From JAWKOK01 sp963698255 (GTDB taxonomy: Bacteria > Chloroflexota > Anaerolineae > Caldilineales > Caldilineaceae): DNA of 64,000 nucleotides. Under the pieces are notes generated by a model that ran no database searches, was not told the DNA's origin, and saw nothing but the letters and a program-made list of their open reading frames with translations. How positions within the stretch are numbered: position 1 is the first letter of the stretch; the number at the start of each line of letters is the position of its first letter. A program made the translations under genes and the position numbers. Shown one piece after another: positions 43,595 to 51,907 of the stretch. Where the stretch lies: NCBI GenBank assembly GCA_963698255.1, contig CAVOQD010000025.1, positions 291,527 through 355,526 on the forward strand. The letters run 5' to 3'.

Positions 43595-44456
43595 TGGACA
43601 GTACTCCTGGAAGAACTTTTACGGTGATGGGTGTGCGTCCGAGATACTCACCATCGGTCCACACGGGCTGATCCGGCTCGGTCGTGATAGTGACTTCACG
43701 GCACTGGCGGTAGAACTGGCTCGCTGCATGGGTCTTGAGATGTAGAAAGCGTTCGGCGGCTGATTTGAGCGTCGCCAGATCCTTGGCATTCAGCACGAAT
43801 GCATCCAGGAAACCATCGTCGATGGCATAGTTGCTGGTGATCTTCAGCCCCGTTCCCATCATGCCTGAGTTAACGATGTAGGTCTTTTCGGCAGCAAATT
43901 CAACCTTATCGCCATCAATGTCTACACTGTACTTCACCGGTTTGGCATCTTTCACCTGGTTTTTCATGGAAACGGCATAGGCGAAGACGCCATATTTGTC
44001 CTTCATCTCACGGCTCGTCTGCTCTTCGGGTTCCGTTCCCACGTAGAGCCGTTGGATGAAATACTGACCATTGACCTGAGCCACATCGATCTGCCGGGTT
44101 TTGGTGCTGGTGCAGAGCAGTTCGACCGCGGGAGCGAGCGTCTTCGGGATGCCCATCTCCCTGGCAAAGCCGTTGCCGGTACCGCCGGGCAGAATGCCCA
44201 TCACGGCATCGGTCCCCAACACAGCGTTGGCGATCTCATGCTGGGTGCCGTCGCCGCCGTAGCCGGCGACCAGATCCACGCCATTGGCGATGGCATCCTT
44301 GGCCTGGGCCGTTGCGTCGCCATATTTGTGGGTGACGCTGATGGTCCACTCGACGCCGTACTGGCCGAAGACATGGTTCAGCACATTCAGAATCGGTTCG
44401 TCCTTGCCGGAGGCAGGGTTGATCACGATGTGGATACGTTGGTAAGGCACGGTCAT
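43581..44456 (-). CDS. Diacylglycerol kinase-family lipid kinase (DagK/YegS type)
   Basis: About 291 residues from ATG 44456, with AGGAGAG upstream. Catalytic-domain marks: 'INPASGKDE', 'LVAGYGGDGTQHEIANAVLG' (GGDGT nucleotide site) and 'GILPGGTGNGFAREMGIP'. The C-terminal beta-sandwich has 'SGMMGTGLKI' and 'DDGFLDAFVL'. It phosphorylates diacylglycerol or a related lipid in this family. Overlap with the phosphatase downstream indicates a coupled kinase-phosphatase pair. A GTGACAAGG-type hairpin (44485-44532) lies in its leader. Confidence 0.88.
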   Translation of the reverse strand: MTVPYQRIHIVINPASGKDEPILNVLNHVFGQYGVEWTISVTHKYGDATAQAKDAIANGVDLVAGYGGDGTQHEIANAVLGTDAVMGILPGGTGNGFAREMGIPKTLAPAVELLCTSTKTRQIDVAQVNGQYFIQRLYVGTEPEEQTSREMKDKYGVFAYAVSMKNQVKDAKPVKYSVDIDGDKVEFAAEKTYIVNSGMMGTGLKITSNYAIDDGFLDAFVLNAKDLATLKSAAERFLHLKTHAASQFYRQCREVTITTEPDQPVWTDGEYLGRTPITVKVLPGVLSIAVA

Positions 44457-44484
44457 CGTCAGAACTCTCCTGGGAAAATCGGAC

Positions 44485-44532
44485 AAGGTGACAAGTGAAG
44501 GCGTTCTCCCTGTCACCTTGTCACCCTGTCAA
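44485..44532. repeat. Family E repeat, short copy
   Basis: AAGGTGACAAGTGAAGGCG and CCTGTCACCTTGTCACCCTG form a hairpin in the gap between the oxidoreductase stop and the lipid kinase start. Confidence 0.7.
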
Positions 44533-44539
44533 AAAGGTG

Positions 44540-45915
44540 CTACTTGAACCACTTCGGCGCGGCATCAACCTCACCCGGCAACGGGATCGGCTCGTTATCC
44601 TGGGGCATTGGCGTGTATTCCGGCAATCCCACATCCTGCACCAGTTCATCCACAATGATTCGTTGGCCGGTCTCCATGGAAAGATTGGCGGCGATGCCGG
44701 TCAGGATCGAGTAGGCCCCGGCCCGTTGATCGGCGGCACGCAGGTATTGGTCTCGATCCGGATCGGGGGTGAAGATATCATCCAGCAGCAGCTCGTCGCC
44801 GCCGCCGTGGCCGCCGCTGGCTGTCCAGACCTCGACATCATAGGCAGGCTCGAAGTGGGGGAAGACGTGGATGGTGGTGCCGTGGGCCTTGAGCGCACCG
44901 GGCACTGAATCATCGCCGCTGACGTAGACGGTCTCCTCGCACTTGTGCTCCAGTCGGCCTCTTGGTGCCGTTGAAGCTGACGATGTAACCCTCCCAGGGC
45001 ATAAAGGCGTTGAGCGAATAGGTCATCTTCACGCCGTTGGCGTAGTCGACGACCAGGTTCATCGAATCCTCAATGTCGATCTTGTCGCTGAAGACGCACT
45101 GATCGCGAAAATAGCCGTCGTATTGCTCGTTTTCCAAATAGACCTTGCGCATCGTTTCGAACTCGCGCAGGTCGAGGCGGAACGGGCAGCGCTCAGCCTC
45201 GGCACAGTCGAGGCAGCGTTCGCCACGCTGGGTCAGCCCATAGGCGTCGGCCTGGCGCGGCGTGTAGAAGCGACGCTGTCCGCTGGCGTAGACCGCTTCC
45301 GGCACGGTCGACAGCCACCAGTTGACCAGATCAAAGTGGTGGGTCGACTTGTGCACCATCAGCCCGCCCGAGTTCGCCTTGTTGCGATGCCAGCGCCGGA
45401 AATAGTCGGCCCCATGCTTGGTGTCGAGCAGCCAGTGAAAATCGACCGAGAGCACCGTGCCGATGACGCCCGACATCAGCAGATCCTTGATCTGGGTGCG
45501 CACCGGCGAGTAGCGATAGTTGAAGGTGACGCGGCAGGATCGCCCGGTCTCGCGCTGGGTGTCGATGATGCGCTGACACTTCTCGGCCGTGGTCGTCATC
45601 GGCTTCTCGGTGATGACATCGCAGCCCAGCTCCATGGCACGACAGATGTACTCGTCGTGAAAGCAGTCCTTGGTGGTCACGATCACCGTGTCCGGCTTGC
45701 ACTCGGCGATCATGCGGTCGAAGTCTTCGGCCGAGATAGCCGGCGACATCTTTGCCTTCCTCCTTGGCCGCGTCTACATAGAGTTGAACCCGACCGGGAT
45801 TGCTGTCACAGACGGCGACGAGTTCGCTGTTCTCATAGGTGTGCAGCACTGCGTTCTGGTACATGAACGAGCGTCCGCCGGTACCGACGACGGCGTAACG
45901 TTTGGTGGTGGTCAT
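44540..45915 (-). CDS. Gfo/Idh/MocA-family oxidoreductase (two frame breaks)
   Basis: NAD(P)-dependent sugar or cyclitol oxidoreductase family. ATG at 45915 (TTTKRYAVVGTGGRSFMYQ) gives the Rossmann motif. 'ELGCDVITEKPMTTTAEKCQ' carries the conserved EKP. The C-terminal half has 'SGGLMVHKSTHHFDLVNWWL' and 'FMPWEGYIVSFNGTK'. Breaks near 45745 and 44957 fit one inserted base each. An unusual Cys-containing segment (GERCLDCAEAERCPFRLD) interrupts the substrate domain. The end 'PLPGEVDAAPKWFK' is normal. Substrate unknown. Confidence 0.85.
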
Positions 45916-45956
45916 GGGAATTGGCTCCGGTTCTGTGGATTGGCTGCGTGTGGCCT

Positions 45957-45983
45957 ACTGCGCAATTCGTATTGCGTAAAATG
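45957..45983. repeat. Short family F repeat
   Basis: CTGCGCAATTCGTATTGCGTA: GCGCAAT and ATTGCGTA arms, in the gap between the oxidoreductase and phospholipase D-like genes. Confidence 0.5.
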
Positions 45984-46036
45984 TAGCCTATGCCTGCACC
46001 AGCCGTCAAACGGGCACGAAGGTCACCAGATGTCAT

Positions 46037-47993
46037 CTACTCAGATAGCGCCCAATCCCATTCAAAAACTTCACTGAGCCGGTCGTAGATCGATGGCGCG
46101 TCGGTCAGGACGACCACTTCCCGATTGAGCTTGTGGCTGACCTCGCTGCCGTTGAGGCTGCCGACTGCGGACCAATGCTCGTCGCCGAGACGAACCAGCA
46201 TCACCTTGGCGTGGATGCCGCCGCCGGTCGGGTTGCCCAGACGCACTTGGATGTCCAGCCCTTCGTCCGCAGCCAGCCCATGCAGATAGTCAGCCGTGGC
46301 CCGATTGCTGCGCAACGCGTCGTCGCTGTCGAAGAAGGCGTCCAGCAGCAGACGAACGCGTGCGCCGCGCCGAGCGGCGTCGACGATGGCCTGCAAACGC
46401 GGATTGGGATCGGCGACAGCATTGCTGGTTGCATCGCCCCAATAGGCATGTTCATAGAGTTGCCAGGCCACGATCTCATCGCCGGCCCCGGCCTGTTGCA
46501 GCAGATCCATCAAGCCGGCTTCGGGGAAGAGCGAGTTCTCCGGCGCGCTGACCAGGCCGAAGGAGGACGAACCAAAGGTCGAGACAGCCGTGCCGAAGGG
46601 GGACGACACGATCTCCTCGTAGACTGACGGTTCGGGCATGGTGAAATCGGGCGGCGGCGCGCCGTATTTGGGGTGTTCAGGGTCGTAGGGAAAGAGATCG
46701 AGGAAGTGCTCGGCATCCCAATCGTGGGCGAAGAGTTTCGACAGTTCCGCCACAACCGGCGCCGCATCGGTGAAGAGATAGAAGCCCCGCCGACCGCCGA
46801 CCGCTTCGCCGGCGTGTGCAGGCATGGCGTCCCAGGTGAAATTCTCGGTGCCGTTGAATGCCCGATTGCCGTCGATGACGGCATATTTGGCGTGCAGATA
46901 GTTGTAGCGGGTCCGGTAGCCGTTGGGCGCATCGGGCAGTGTGGCCAGATAGCGAACCTCGGCCCCGGCATCGACGAGACGGGAAACGCACCATTTCTGC
47001 ACGCCGGAGATGCCGCCGGCCGGCCCGCCCTCCAGCAGCAGACGCACTCGCACGCCACGAGCCGCCGCGTCGACCAGCACCTGGGCCATCTGCGGATGTT
47101 CGAACGTGTAGAGGCTCAGGTCGATGGATGTCGACGCCGATGCCAGTGCGTGGGCGATGGGCAGATAGAGACCCTCGGGTCCAACCGCGATTGCGGTCGT
47201 CGCCTCGACGTCAGCGGATAGCGGTATCTGCCCGTCCGCCGACGTCATGCCGCGCCAGCCGGGCATGCGCACACGGCGTCCCCACTGCACATCGCCCAGA
47301 TCGCCGGCCCAGTCGCTCGCCTGATCCGTGTCGATGGGCTGCCACGTACCCGGATCAAGCTTGCGCTGCCACACCTGCCCCGATTCCCGGATGGATCCCC
47401 GTGCATACAACTGCGCAGCCACGCTCGTCCAACCGTCGATGGGGCGATCCTCATCGCCGTAGAGCAGCGTGTCCACCGCTCGCCCATCGGCATCCACCAG
47501 CGAAAGACTGCCGCCGCCATTGGCGATGGTGAGGCTTCCGTCCAGATCGAGCACATCGGGGTCGGTGTCCTCATCCCACTCGCAGGCCGGCGAAAAGCCG
47601 AACGAATGGCGGAAGGTTTCGGCCTGTGCGGCGCACCAGAGGTGTTGACCCGGCGCCAAGGTTAAGGTAGCCGTCAACGGGATCGTCGTCCGGCGTGTGT
47701 TGGCCACGATCTGCCAGCCGGCCAGGCTCGACCTCGCTGCCGCCGACATTCCAGAGCATCACGGCCTCGTCCGGCTCGTAGCTGATCGCGCTGTCGATGT
47801 GGGCCGCGGCGATCACCAGCTTGGCCGGCGTCGGGCCCTGAATGAGCGGGAAAAAGGCAAGCTGTGGGTTGTCTTCGGCGGCCACGAACGGTTCTGCCGT
47901 GGCATAAACGGGCGATGTAGTGAAAGCGAGAAGGGTGATTGCGCAGAAAATGACCAACAAACAGACGGTGTACTTCATGCCGGGGGATCGCAT
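46037..47993 (-). CDS. Secreted lamin-tail domain plus phospholipase D-like protein (one frame break near 47735)
   Basis: ATG at 47993 has AGGAGA upstream. The N-terminus is a signal peptide (MKYTVCLLVIFCAITLLAF, then SPVYATAEP). A lamin-tail domain spans about residues 55-150: 'DEAVMLWNVGGSEV', 'GWQIVANTRRTTIPL', 'LTLAPGQHLWCA'. Removing one G near 47733 joins its halves ('SEVDLAGWQIVAN'). Two PLD domains follow: 'YNYLHAKYAVIDGNRAFNGTENF' (full HxKx4D) and 'GGIHAKVMLVRLGDEHWSAVGSLNGS' (HxK, with the aspartate position less regular). It may be an extracellular nuclease or phospholipase. Confidence 0.85.
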
Positions 47994-48261
47994 GGCTGTC
48001 TCCTAGAAATGTAAGTTATGGAATTGTCGCAAATTTCCTGACGTCCGTAGTATAGCACCGGCTCCGGTCGGCCATCAACCTCGATTTTGTAGCACGAAAT
48101 TTATGTCGTGGTCATCCCACTCGGTTTGTAGAGGGGACTACGACATAAATGTCGTGTTACAAAACTTGCAAAACAACGTTGGCAATGCCGACAATCGTGA
48201 TCCGCGGGAATCCGCCAGATCAGCGTCATCCGCGTTCTATCCTTTCCCACAATTACAAAGA
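47994..48261. repeat. Gap with family G and family A repeats
   Basis: 48089-48172: AGCACGAAATTTATGTCGTG and GACATAAATGTCGTGTTACA arms (family G; also at 57772-57862). 48190-48243: TGATCCGCGGGAATCCGCC and CATCCGCGTTCTATCC (family A). No gene between the hypE end and the phospholipase D-like gene start. Confidence 0.7.
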
Positions 48262-49332
48262 CTAACAGATGCGCGGCAACTGCTCGCCGACCTGCATGTC
48301 CACGACACGCGTGCCGCCGATGCCGGTCTTGGCCACGACGACGCCGGGATGCTGCTCCACCACATGGCCGAGGATGACGGCATCCTGCCCGTACGGATGG
48401 GCGCGCATGGCCGCCAGCACTGCTTCGGCCACGTCCGGCGGCACAATGGCGATCATCTTGCCCTCGTTGGCGATGTAGACCGGGTCCAGGCCCAGCATGT
48501 CGCAGGCTGCACGCACGGCCATGGGCACCGGCAGTCTGTTCTCCTCGTAGGCAATGCCCACGCCCGAGGACTGCGCGATCTCGTTGAGCGACGAGGCCAG
48601 CCCGCCACGCGTCAGATCGCGAAAGACATGGACATCGTGTGTCACGCTGAGGATGTCCGCCACCAGCCCATTGAGCGGCGCCGTGTCCGACACGACCGGC
48701 GCGCCGAACTCCAGCCCCTCGCGCACGCTCATGATGGCGATGCCGTGCACGCCGATCTCGCCGTTGACGATGACCACATCGCCCGGCCGCGCCCGCTGCG
48801 GACCGATCTGCACGCCGTCGGGGATCAGGCCGAAGCCGCTGGTGTTGATGTAGACGCCGTCGCCGTGGCCCTTGTCGACCACCTTGGTGTCGCCGGTCAC
48901 CAGCGTGACGCCGGCCGCACGCGCGGCCGCGCCCATGCTCTCGGCAATCACACCGAGCTGATCCAGCGGCATGCCCTCTTCCAGAATGAAGCCGGCGCTG
49001 AGATAGAGCGGCTGCGCGCCGCTCATGGCCACGTCGTTGACGGTACCGTTGACGGCCAGTTCGCCGATGTTGCCGCCGGGAAAGAAGAGCGGTCGCACCA
49101 CGTAGGAGTCGGTCGAGTAGGCCAGCCGTGCGCCATTGACACCGACATCGATATTGACGATGGCCGAGTCACCCAGATTTTCCAGCGTTTCGTTGCGAAA
49201 GGCCGGCAGAAAGAGGTGCTCGACCAGTTCAGCCGACAGTTTGCCGCCGCCGCCATGGCCCATGACGATGTTTGGGTAGTCGCGCAGCGGCAAGGGACAG
49301 GCCCAGCCTTCGATGTTGAGTTCACTGGTCAT
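48262..49332 (-). CDS. hypE: Hydrogenase maturation protein HypE
   Basis: PurM-like ATPase that dehydrates the carbamoylated C-terminal cysteine to thiocyanate, the source of CN ligands for the [NiFe] site. 356 residues, intact. It has 'MGHGGGGKLSAELVEHLF', 'STDSYVVRPLFFPGGNIG', 'VNGTVNDVAMSGAQPLYLS', 'GDTKVVDKG' and ends PRIC, the cyanylated cysteine motif. Its ATG lies six bases after the vapC stop, with AAAGG inside the vapC 3' end as the only ribosome-site candidate, so its translation may depend on vapC. Confidence 0.96.
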   Translation of the reverse strand: MTSELNIEGWACPLPLRDYPNIVMGHGGGGKLSAELVEHLFLPAFRNETLENLGDSAIVNIDVGVNGARLAYSTDSYVVRPLFFPGGNIGELAVNGTVNDVAMSGAQPLYLSAGFILEEGMPLDQLGVIAESMGAAARAAGVTLVTGDTKVVDKGHGDGVYINTSGFGLIPDGVQIGPQRARPGDVVIVNGEIGVHGIAIMSVREGLEFGAPVVSDTAPLNGLVADILSVTHDVHVFRDLTRGGLASSLNEIAQSSGVGIAYEENRLPVPMAVRAACDMLGLDPVYIANEGKMIAIVPPDVAEAVLAAMRAHPYGQDAVILGHVVEQHPGVVVAKTGIGGTRVVDMQVGEQLPRIC

Positions 49333-49338
49333 GAATGG

Positions 49339-49722
49339 TTACGACCTTTGATATGGCGGAGAAAGATTGGGAAACATTGGATAGTGTCTCGTGTTTAACG
49401 TGACCAGTTCCGCAGCACTCTGCTGTGCCGTCGCGGCGATGATAGCATCCGCAAGGCCTATGCCATGGGATGCATAGTAGTCACGCTTCAGGAGGCCGCC
49501 GGTGCGCGCTAACTCACTGTCCACGGGGATGATCTCAAACAACGACAGAAAGGCTTCTGTTGCGACACGTTCTTGCGGGCGCATGCCAGCGTACAGTTCA
49601 GCAATGGAGATCGCAGAGAGCTTGATTTCGTCAACATGTCGCGTAACGTATTCGACAGCCTCATTCGTACCGCGCAGATAATCTATCAGCACGTCGGTGT
49701 CGACGATCTTGACCTGCTTCAT
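49339..49722 (-). CDS. vapC: VapC-like PIN-domain toxin
   Basis: A 127-residue PIN-domain RNase: first acidic residue in 'KIVDTDVLIDYLRG', then 'LSAISIAELYAGM', 'GIGLADAIIAATA' and 'VTLNTRHYPMFP', the usual four-acid PIN set. As written it is in frame with the upstream antitoxin and no stop intervenes. Removing one G from ATAGGGATG near 49733 ends the antitoxin as ...DRMSRQ with TGA overlapping this ATG (ATGA), the standard vapBC arrangement. I therefore annotate two genes. Confidence 0.85.
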   Translation of the reverse strand: MKQVKIVDTDVLIDYLRGTNEAVEYVTRHVDEIKLSAISIAELYAGMRPQERVATEAFLSLFEIIPVDSELARTGGLLKRDYYASHGIGLADAIIAATAQQSAAELVTLNTRHYPMFPNLSPPYQRS

Positions 49723-49962
49723 TGTCTCGACATCCCTATCCCAGGATGAACGTAGTTCCTCAAAATCGGGCAGATCGGTCCGATCGCGCCACAGTCCAGC
49801 CGCCGCTTCAAGTATTTCGCTTTTGCTTTGAACCGCCTGATCAGCAAGGTAGACGTCAATCGCCTCCCGGATCAATTGGCTTTGAGAGCGTCCGCTTCGC
49901 TCGGCAAGCTCGCCCAAAGAGCGTTTCTCCTCGTCAGTCAGATAGATTTGGGTCCGAATCAT
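49720..49962 (-). CDS. vapB: Ribbon-helix-helix antitoxin (VapB-like)
   Basis: About 80 residues: 'MIRTQIYLTDEEKRSLGELA' and 'SQSQLIREAIDVYLADQ' make an RHH (CopG/MetJ) DNA-binding fold. The C-terminal helix (DRTDLPDFEELRSSWDR) would wrap around VapC. AGGAGGTCTCTC precedes the ATG, a good ribosome site. It probably autoregulates the pair; a candidate palindrome lies at 50143-50179. In the given sequence the frame runs on into vapC. Confidence 0.82.
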
Positions 49963-49997
49963 GAGAGACCTCCTGGTGATGTGATAACCAGGGATTT

Positions 49998-50122
49998 GTC
50001 ATTCCGTTCGCACAGCGGGCGCAAAGCGCCATGAGCGAAGGGGATGCCTGTCCTGAGCCTGCCGAGAGAAGGAATCTCGGTCATGCTTACGCGAGATTTC
50101 TCGCTCCGCTCGAAATGACAGA
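49998..50122. repeat. Family I repeat (GTCATTCCG ... CGAAATGACAG)
   Basis: GTCATTCCGTTCGCACAGCG on one side, GCTCCGCTCGAAATGACAG on the other, with GGAATCTCGGTCATG and CGAGATTTCTCGC inside. It lies between the 17-bp palindrome and vapB. Copies at 20013-20145 and 57953-58020. Confidence 0.7.
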
Positions 50123-50142
50123 ATTTACCTGTGCAGAGCACT

Positions 50143-50179
50143 AGATGCATATACATTACATAGTAATGTATATGCATCT
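50143..50179. promoter_or_regulatory. Perfect 17-bp palindrome, possible operator or hypD terminator
   Basis: AGATGCATATACATTAC (50143-50159), loop ATA, GTAATGTATATGCATCT (50163-50179). AT-rich against a GC-rich background, 12 bases after the hypD stop and about 180 bases before vapB. RHH antitoxins bind short palindromes, so an operator is possible; so is a terminator. Confidence 0.6.
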
Positions 50180-50190
50180 TAGCTCAAGAT

Positions 50191-51306
50191 TCAGTTTGCG
50201 TCAACCGCTAACTCCACTTCTGCAAACCGCCCATACTGATAGTACGCAGCGCAGGCCCCCTCATTCGACACCATGGTCGCGCCCAGCGGCGAACGCGGCG
50301 TACATTCCTTGCCGAAGGCCGGACATTGGTTGGGCTTGATCAGCCCTTGCAGCACGTCGCCGCTGCGGCAGAGGCTCGATTCTTCGGTGTGGATATCCTC
50401 GACATTGAAACGCAATTCAGCATCGAAATCCCGATACGCATGGCTGAGTCGCCAACCGCTTTGGGGGATCTCGCCGATGCCGCGCCAGGTGCGGTCGGTC
50501 ACTTCGAAGACGTCGGCCAGCATCTTCTGGGCGGGCAGATTGCCCTCGCGCTGCACGGCTCGTGGATAGGCGTTCTCCAGTTCGGCGCGGCCTGCCTCCA
50601 GTTGAACAACGACACGGCGAATGCCTTCCAGCACGTCCAGCGGCTCAAAGCCGGTGACGACGATGGGCACCTGGTATTTCTCGACCAGCGGCTCATATTC
50701 CCAATAGCCCATGACGCTGCAAACGTGGCCCGCGGCCAGAAAGGCCTGCACGCGGCTGACCGGCGAGTCCATGATGGCCGAGATGGCCGGCGGCACCAGC
50801 ACATGGGAGACCAGCATGGAGAAGTTGGTCAAGCCCAGTTGCTTGGCCTGGAAGACAGCCATGGCATTGGCCGGGGCCGTGGTCTCGAAGCCGATGCCGA
50901 AGAAGACAACCTGGCGATCCGGGTTCTCCTGGGCCAGCTTGACCGCGTCCAGCGGCGAATAGACGATGCGCACATCGCCGCCCTGGCTCTTGATGCCAAA
51001 GAGATCCTGTGCACTGCCGGGCACGCGCAGCATGTCGCCGAACGAGCAGAAGATCACGCCGGGCTGCGCGGCGATGGCCAGCGCCTTGTCGATGATCTCC
51101 AGCGGCGTCACGCAGACGGGGCAGCCGGGGCCGTGGATCAGCTCGATCTCGTCGGGCAGCAACTGGTCGATGCCGTTGCGGATGATCGAATGGGTCTGCC
51201 CGCCGCAGACCTCCATCATGGCCCACGGCCGCGTGGTGATGGCGCGGATCTCATCAAAGAGCACACGCGCCAGTTCGGGATCGCGAAATTCATCTAAATA
51301 TTTCAT
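50191..51306 (-). CDS. hypD: Hydrogenase maturation protein HypD
   Basis: 371-residue Fe-S scaffold protein that with HypC assembles Fe(CN)2CO. Signature motifs: 'MMEVCGGQTHSIIRNGI', 'IHGPGCPVCVTP', 'GIGFETTAPANA', 'VPIVVTGFEPLDVLEGI', and the C-terminal cysteines in 'SLCRSGDVLQGLIKPNQCPAFGKECTP' that bind the 4Fe-4S cluster. Intact and of normal length. Its leader holds a family A repeat. Confidence 0.97.
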   Translation of the reverse strand: MKYLDEFRDPELARVLFDEIRAITTRPWAMMEVCGGQTHSIIRNGIDQLLPDEIELIHGPGCPVCVTPLEIIDKALAIAAQPGVIFCSFGDMLRVPGSAQDLFGIKSQGGDVRIVYSPLDAVKLAQENPDRQVVFFGIGFETTAPANAMAVFQAKQLGLTNFSMLVSHVLVPPAISAIMDSPVSRVQAFLAAGHVCSVMGYWEYEPLVEKYQVPIVVTGFEPLDVLEGIRRVVVQLEAGRAELENAYPRAVQREGNLPAQKMLADVFEVTDRTWRGIGEIPQSGWRLSHAYRDFDAELRFNVEDIHTEESSLCRSGDVLQGLIKPNQCPAFGKECTPRSPLGATMVSNEGACAAYYQYGRFAEVELAVDAN

Positions 51307-51312
51307 GGGTTA

Positions 51313-51422
51313 AACTCCTGGATAGACCGCGGATTAGGCTGATTCGGCGGATGATAGCGGATAAAACAATTGAAAGAATCCGTGGCTATCCGCCTAATCA
51401 GCCTAATCCGCGGTCTATTTCT
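51313..51422. repeat. Family A repeat overlapping the hypC 3' end
   Basis: GATAGACCGCGGATTAGGCT (left) and AGCCTAATCCGCGGTCTATT (right) are exact complementary arms. The right arm encodes the last residues and TGA stop of hypC on the minus strand. Confidence 0.9.
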
Positions 51423-51670
51423 TTCTCCGCGCCGAGTTCTTCTTCGAGGACGCCCATCTCCTGGAAGAGGCCGAGCGTCTCCTGCGCGGATTCTTCATCG
51501 AGTTTGGTGATGGCGAAACCGACGTGCACGATGGTGTAGTCGCCGACCTCGATCTCTGGCACGTAGGACAGACAGGCTTCTTTGGTGATGCCGGCGAAGT
51601 CCAGCTTGCCCATGGTCATGCCGTTGGCTTCATAAATTTCGATAACCTTGCCGGGAATTCCCAGACACAT
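51398..51670 (-). CDS. hypC: Hydrogenase assembly chaperone HypC/HupF
   Basis: A 90-residue chaperone beginning MCLGIPGKVIEIYE; Cys2 binds the Fe(CN)2CO unit and HypD. 'GDYTIVHVGFAITKLDEESAQETL' is also typical. ATG at 51670 is chosen so that the cysteine is residue 2; AGGTAAAACC is the ribosome-site candidate. The C-terminal EKEIDRGLG is translated from the arm of a family A repeat, so the native end was probably shorter or different before the repeat arrived. Confidence 0.95.
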   Translation of the reverse strand: MCLGIPGKVIEIYEANGMTMGKLDFAGITKEACLSYVPEIEVGDYTIVHVGFAITKLDEESAQETLGLFQEMGVLEEELGAEKEIDRGLG

Positions 51671-51716
51671 GGTTTTACCTCCAATAGACACTTCAACACG
51701 TCGGTGTGGCTTAAGG

Positions 51717-51907
51717 TTTTGCCACAGATGGACACAGATACGGCTCAGATTTTCACAGATGATTTCAGGTGGGGATACGAAACCGTAGGGCGGGTTTCCC
51801 TATCCGCCGATACATGGCACGAAAAGGATCTGGCTCGATCTCGCGAAATCTCACCAAACCGAAACCATCCGTGCCCCATCCTCTACCATCCGCGTTCATC
51901 TGTGGCA
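51717..51907. repeat. Family B repeat overlapping the hypF 3' end
   Basis: TTTGCCACAGATGGACACAG (left) and TCCGCGTTCATCTGTGGCAA (right) form the arms, with a GTAGGGCGGGTTTCCC word between them (51784-51799). The right arm supplies the final codons and TGA stop of hypF on the minus strand. It fills the gap between hypF and hypC. Confidence 0.8.
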
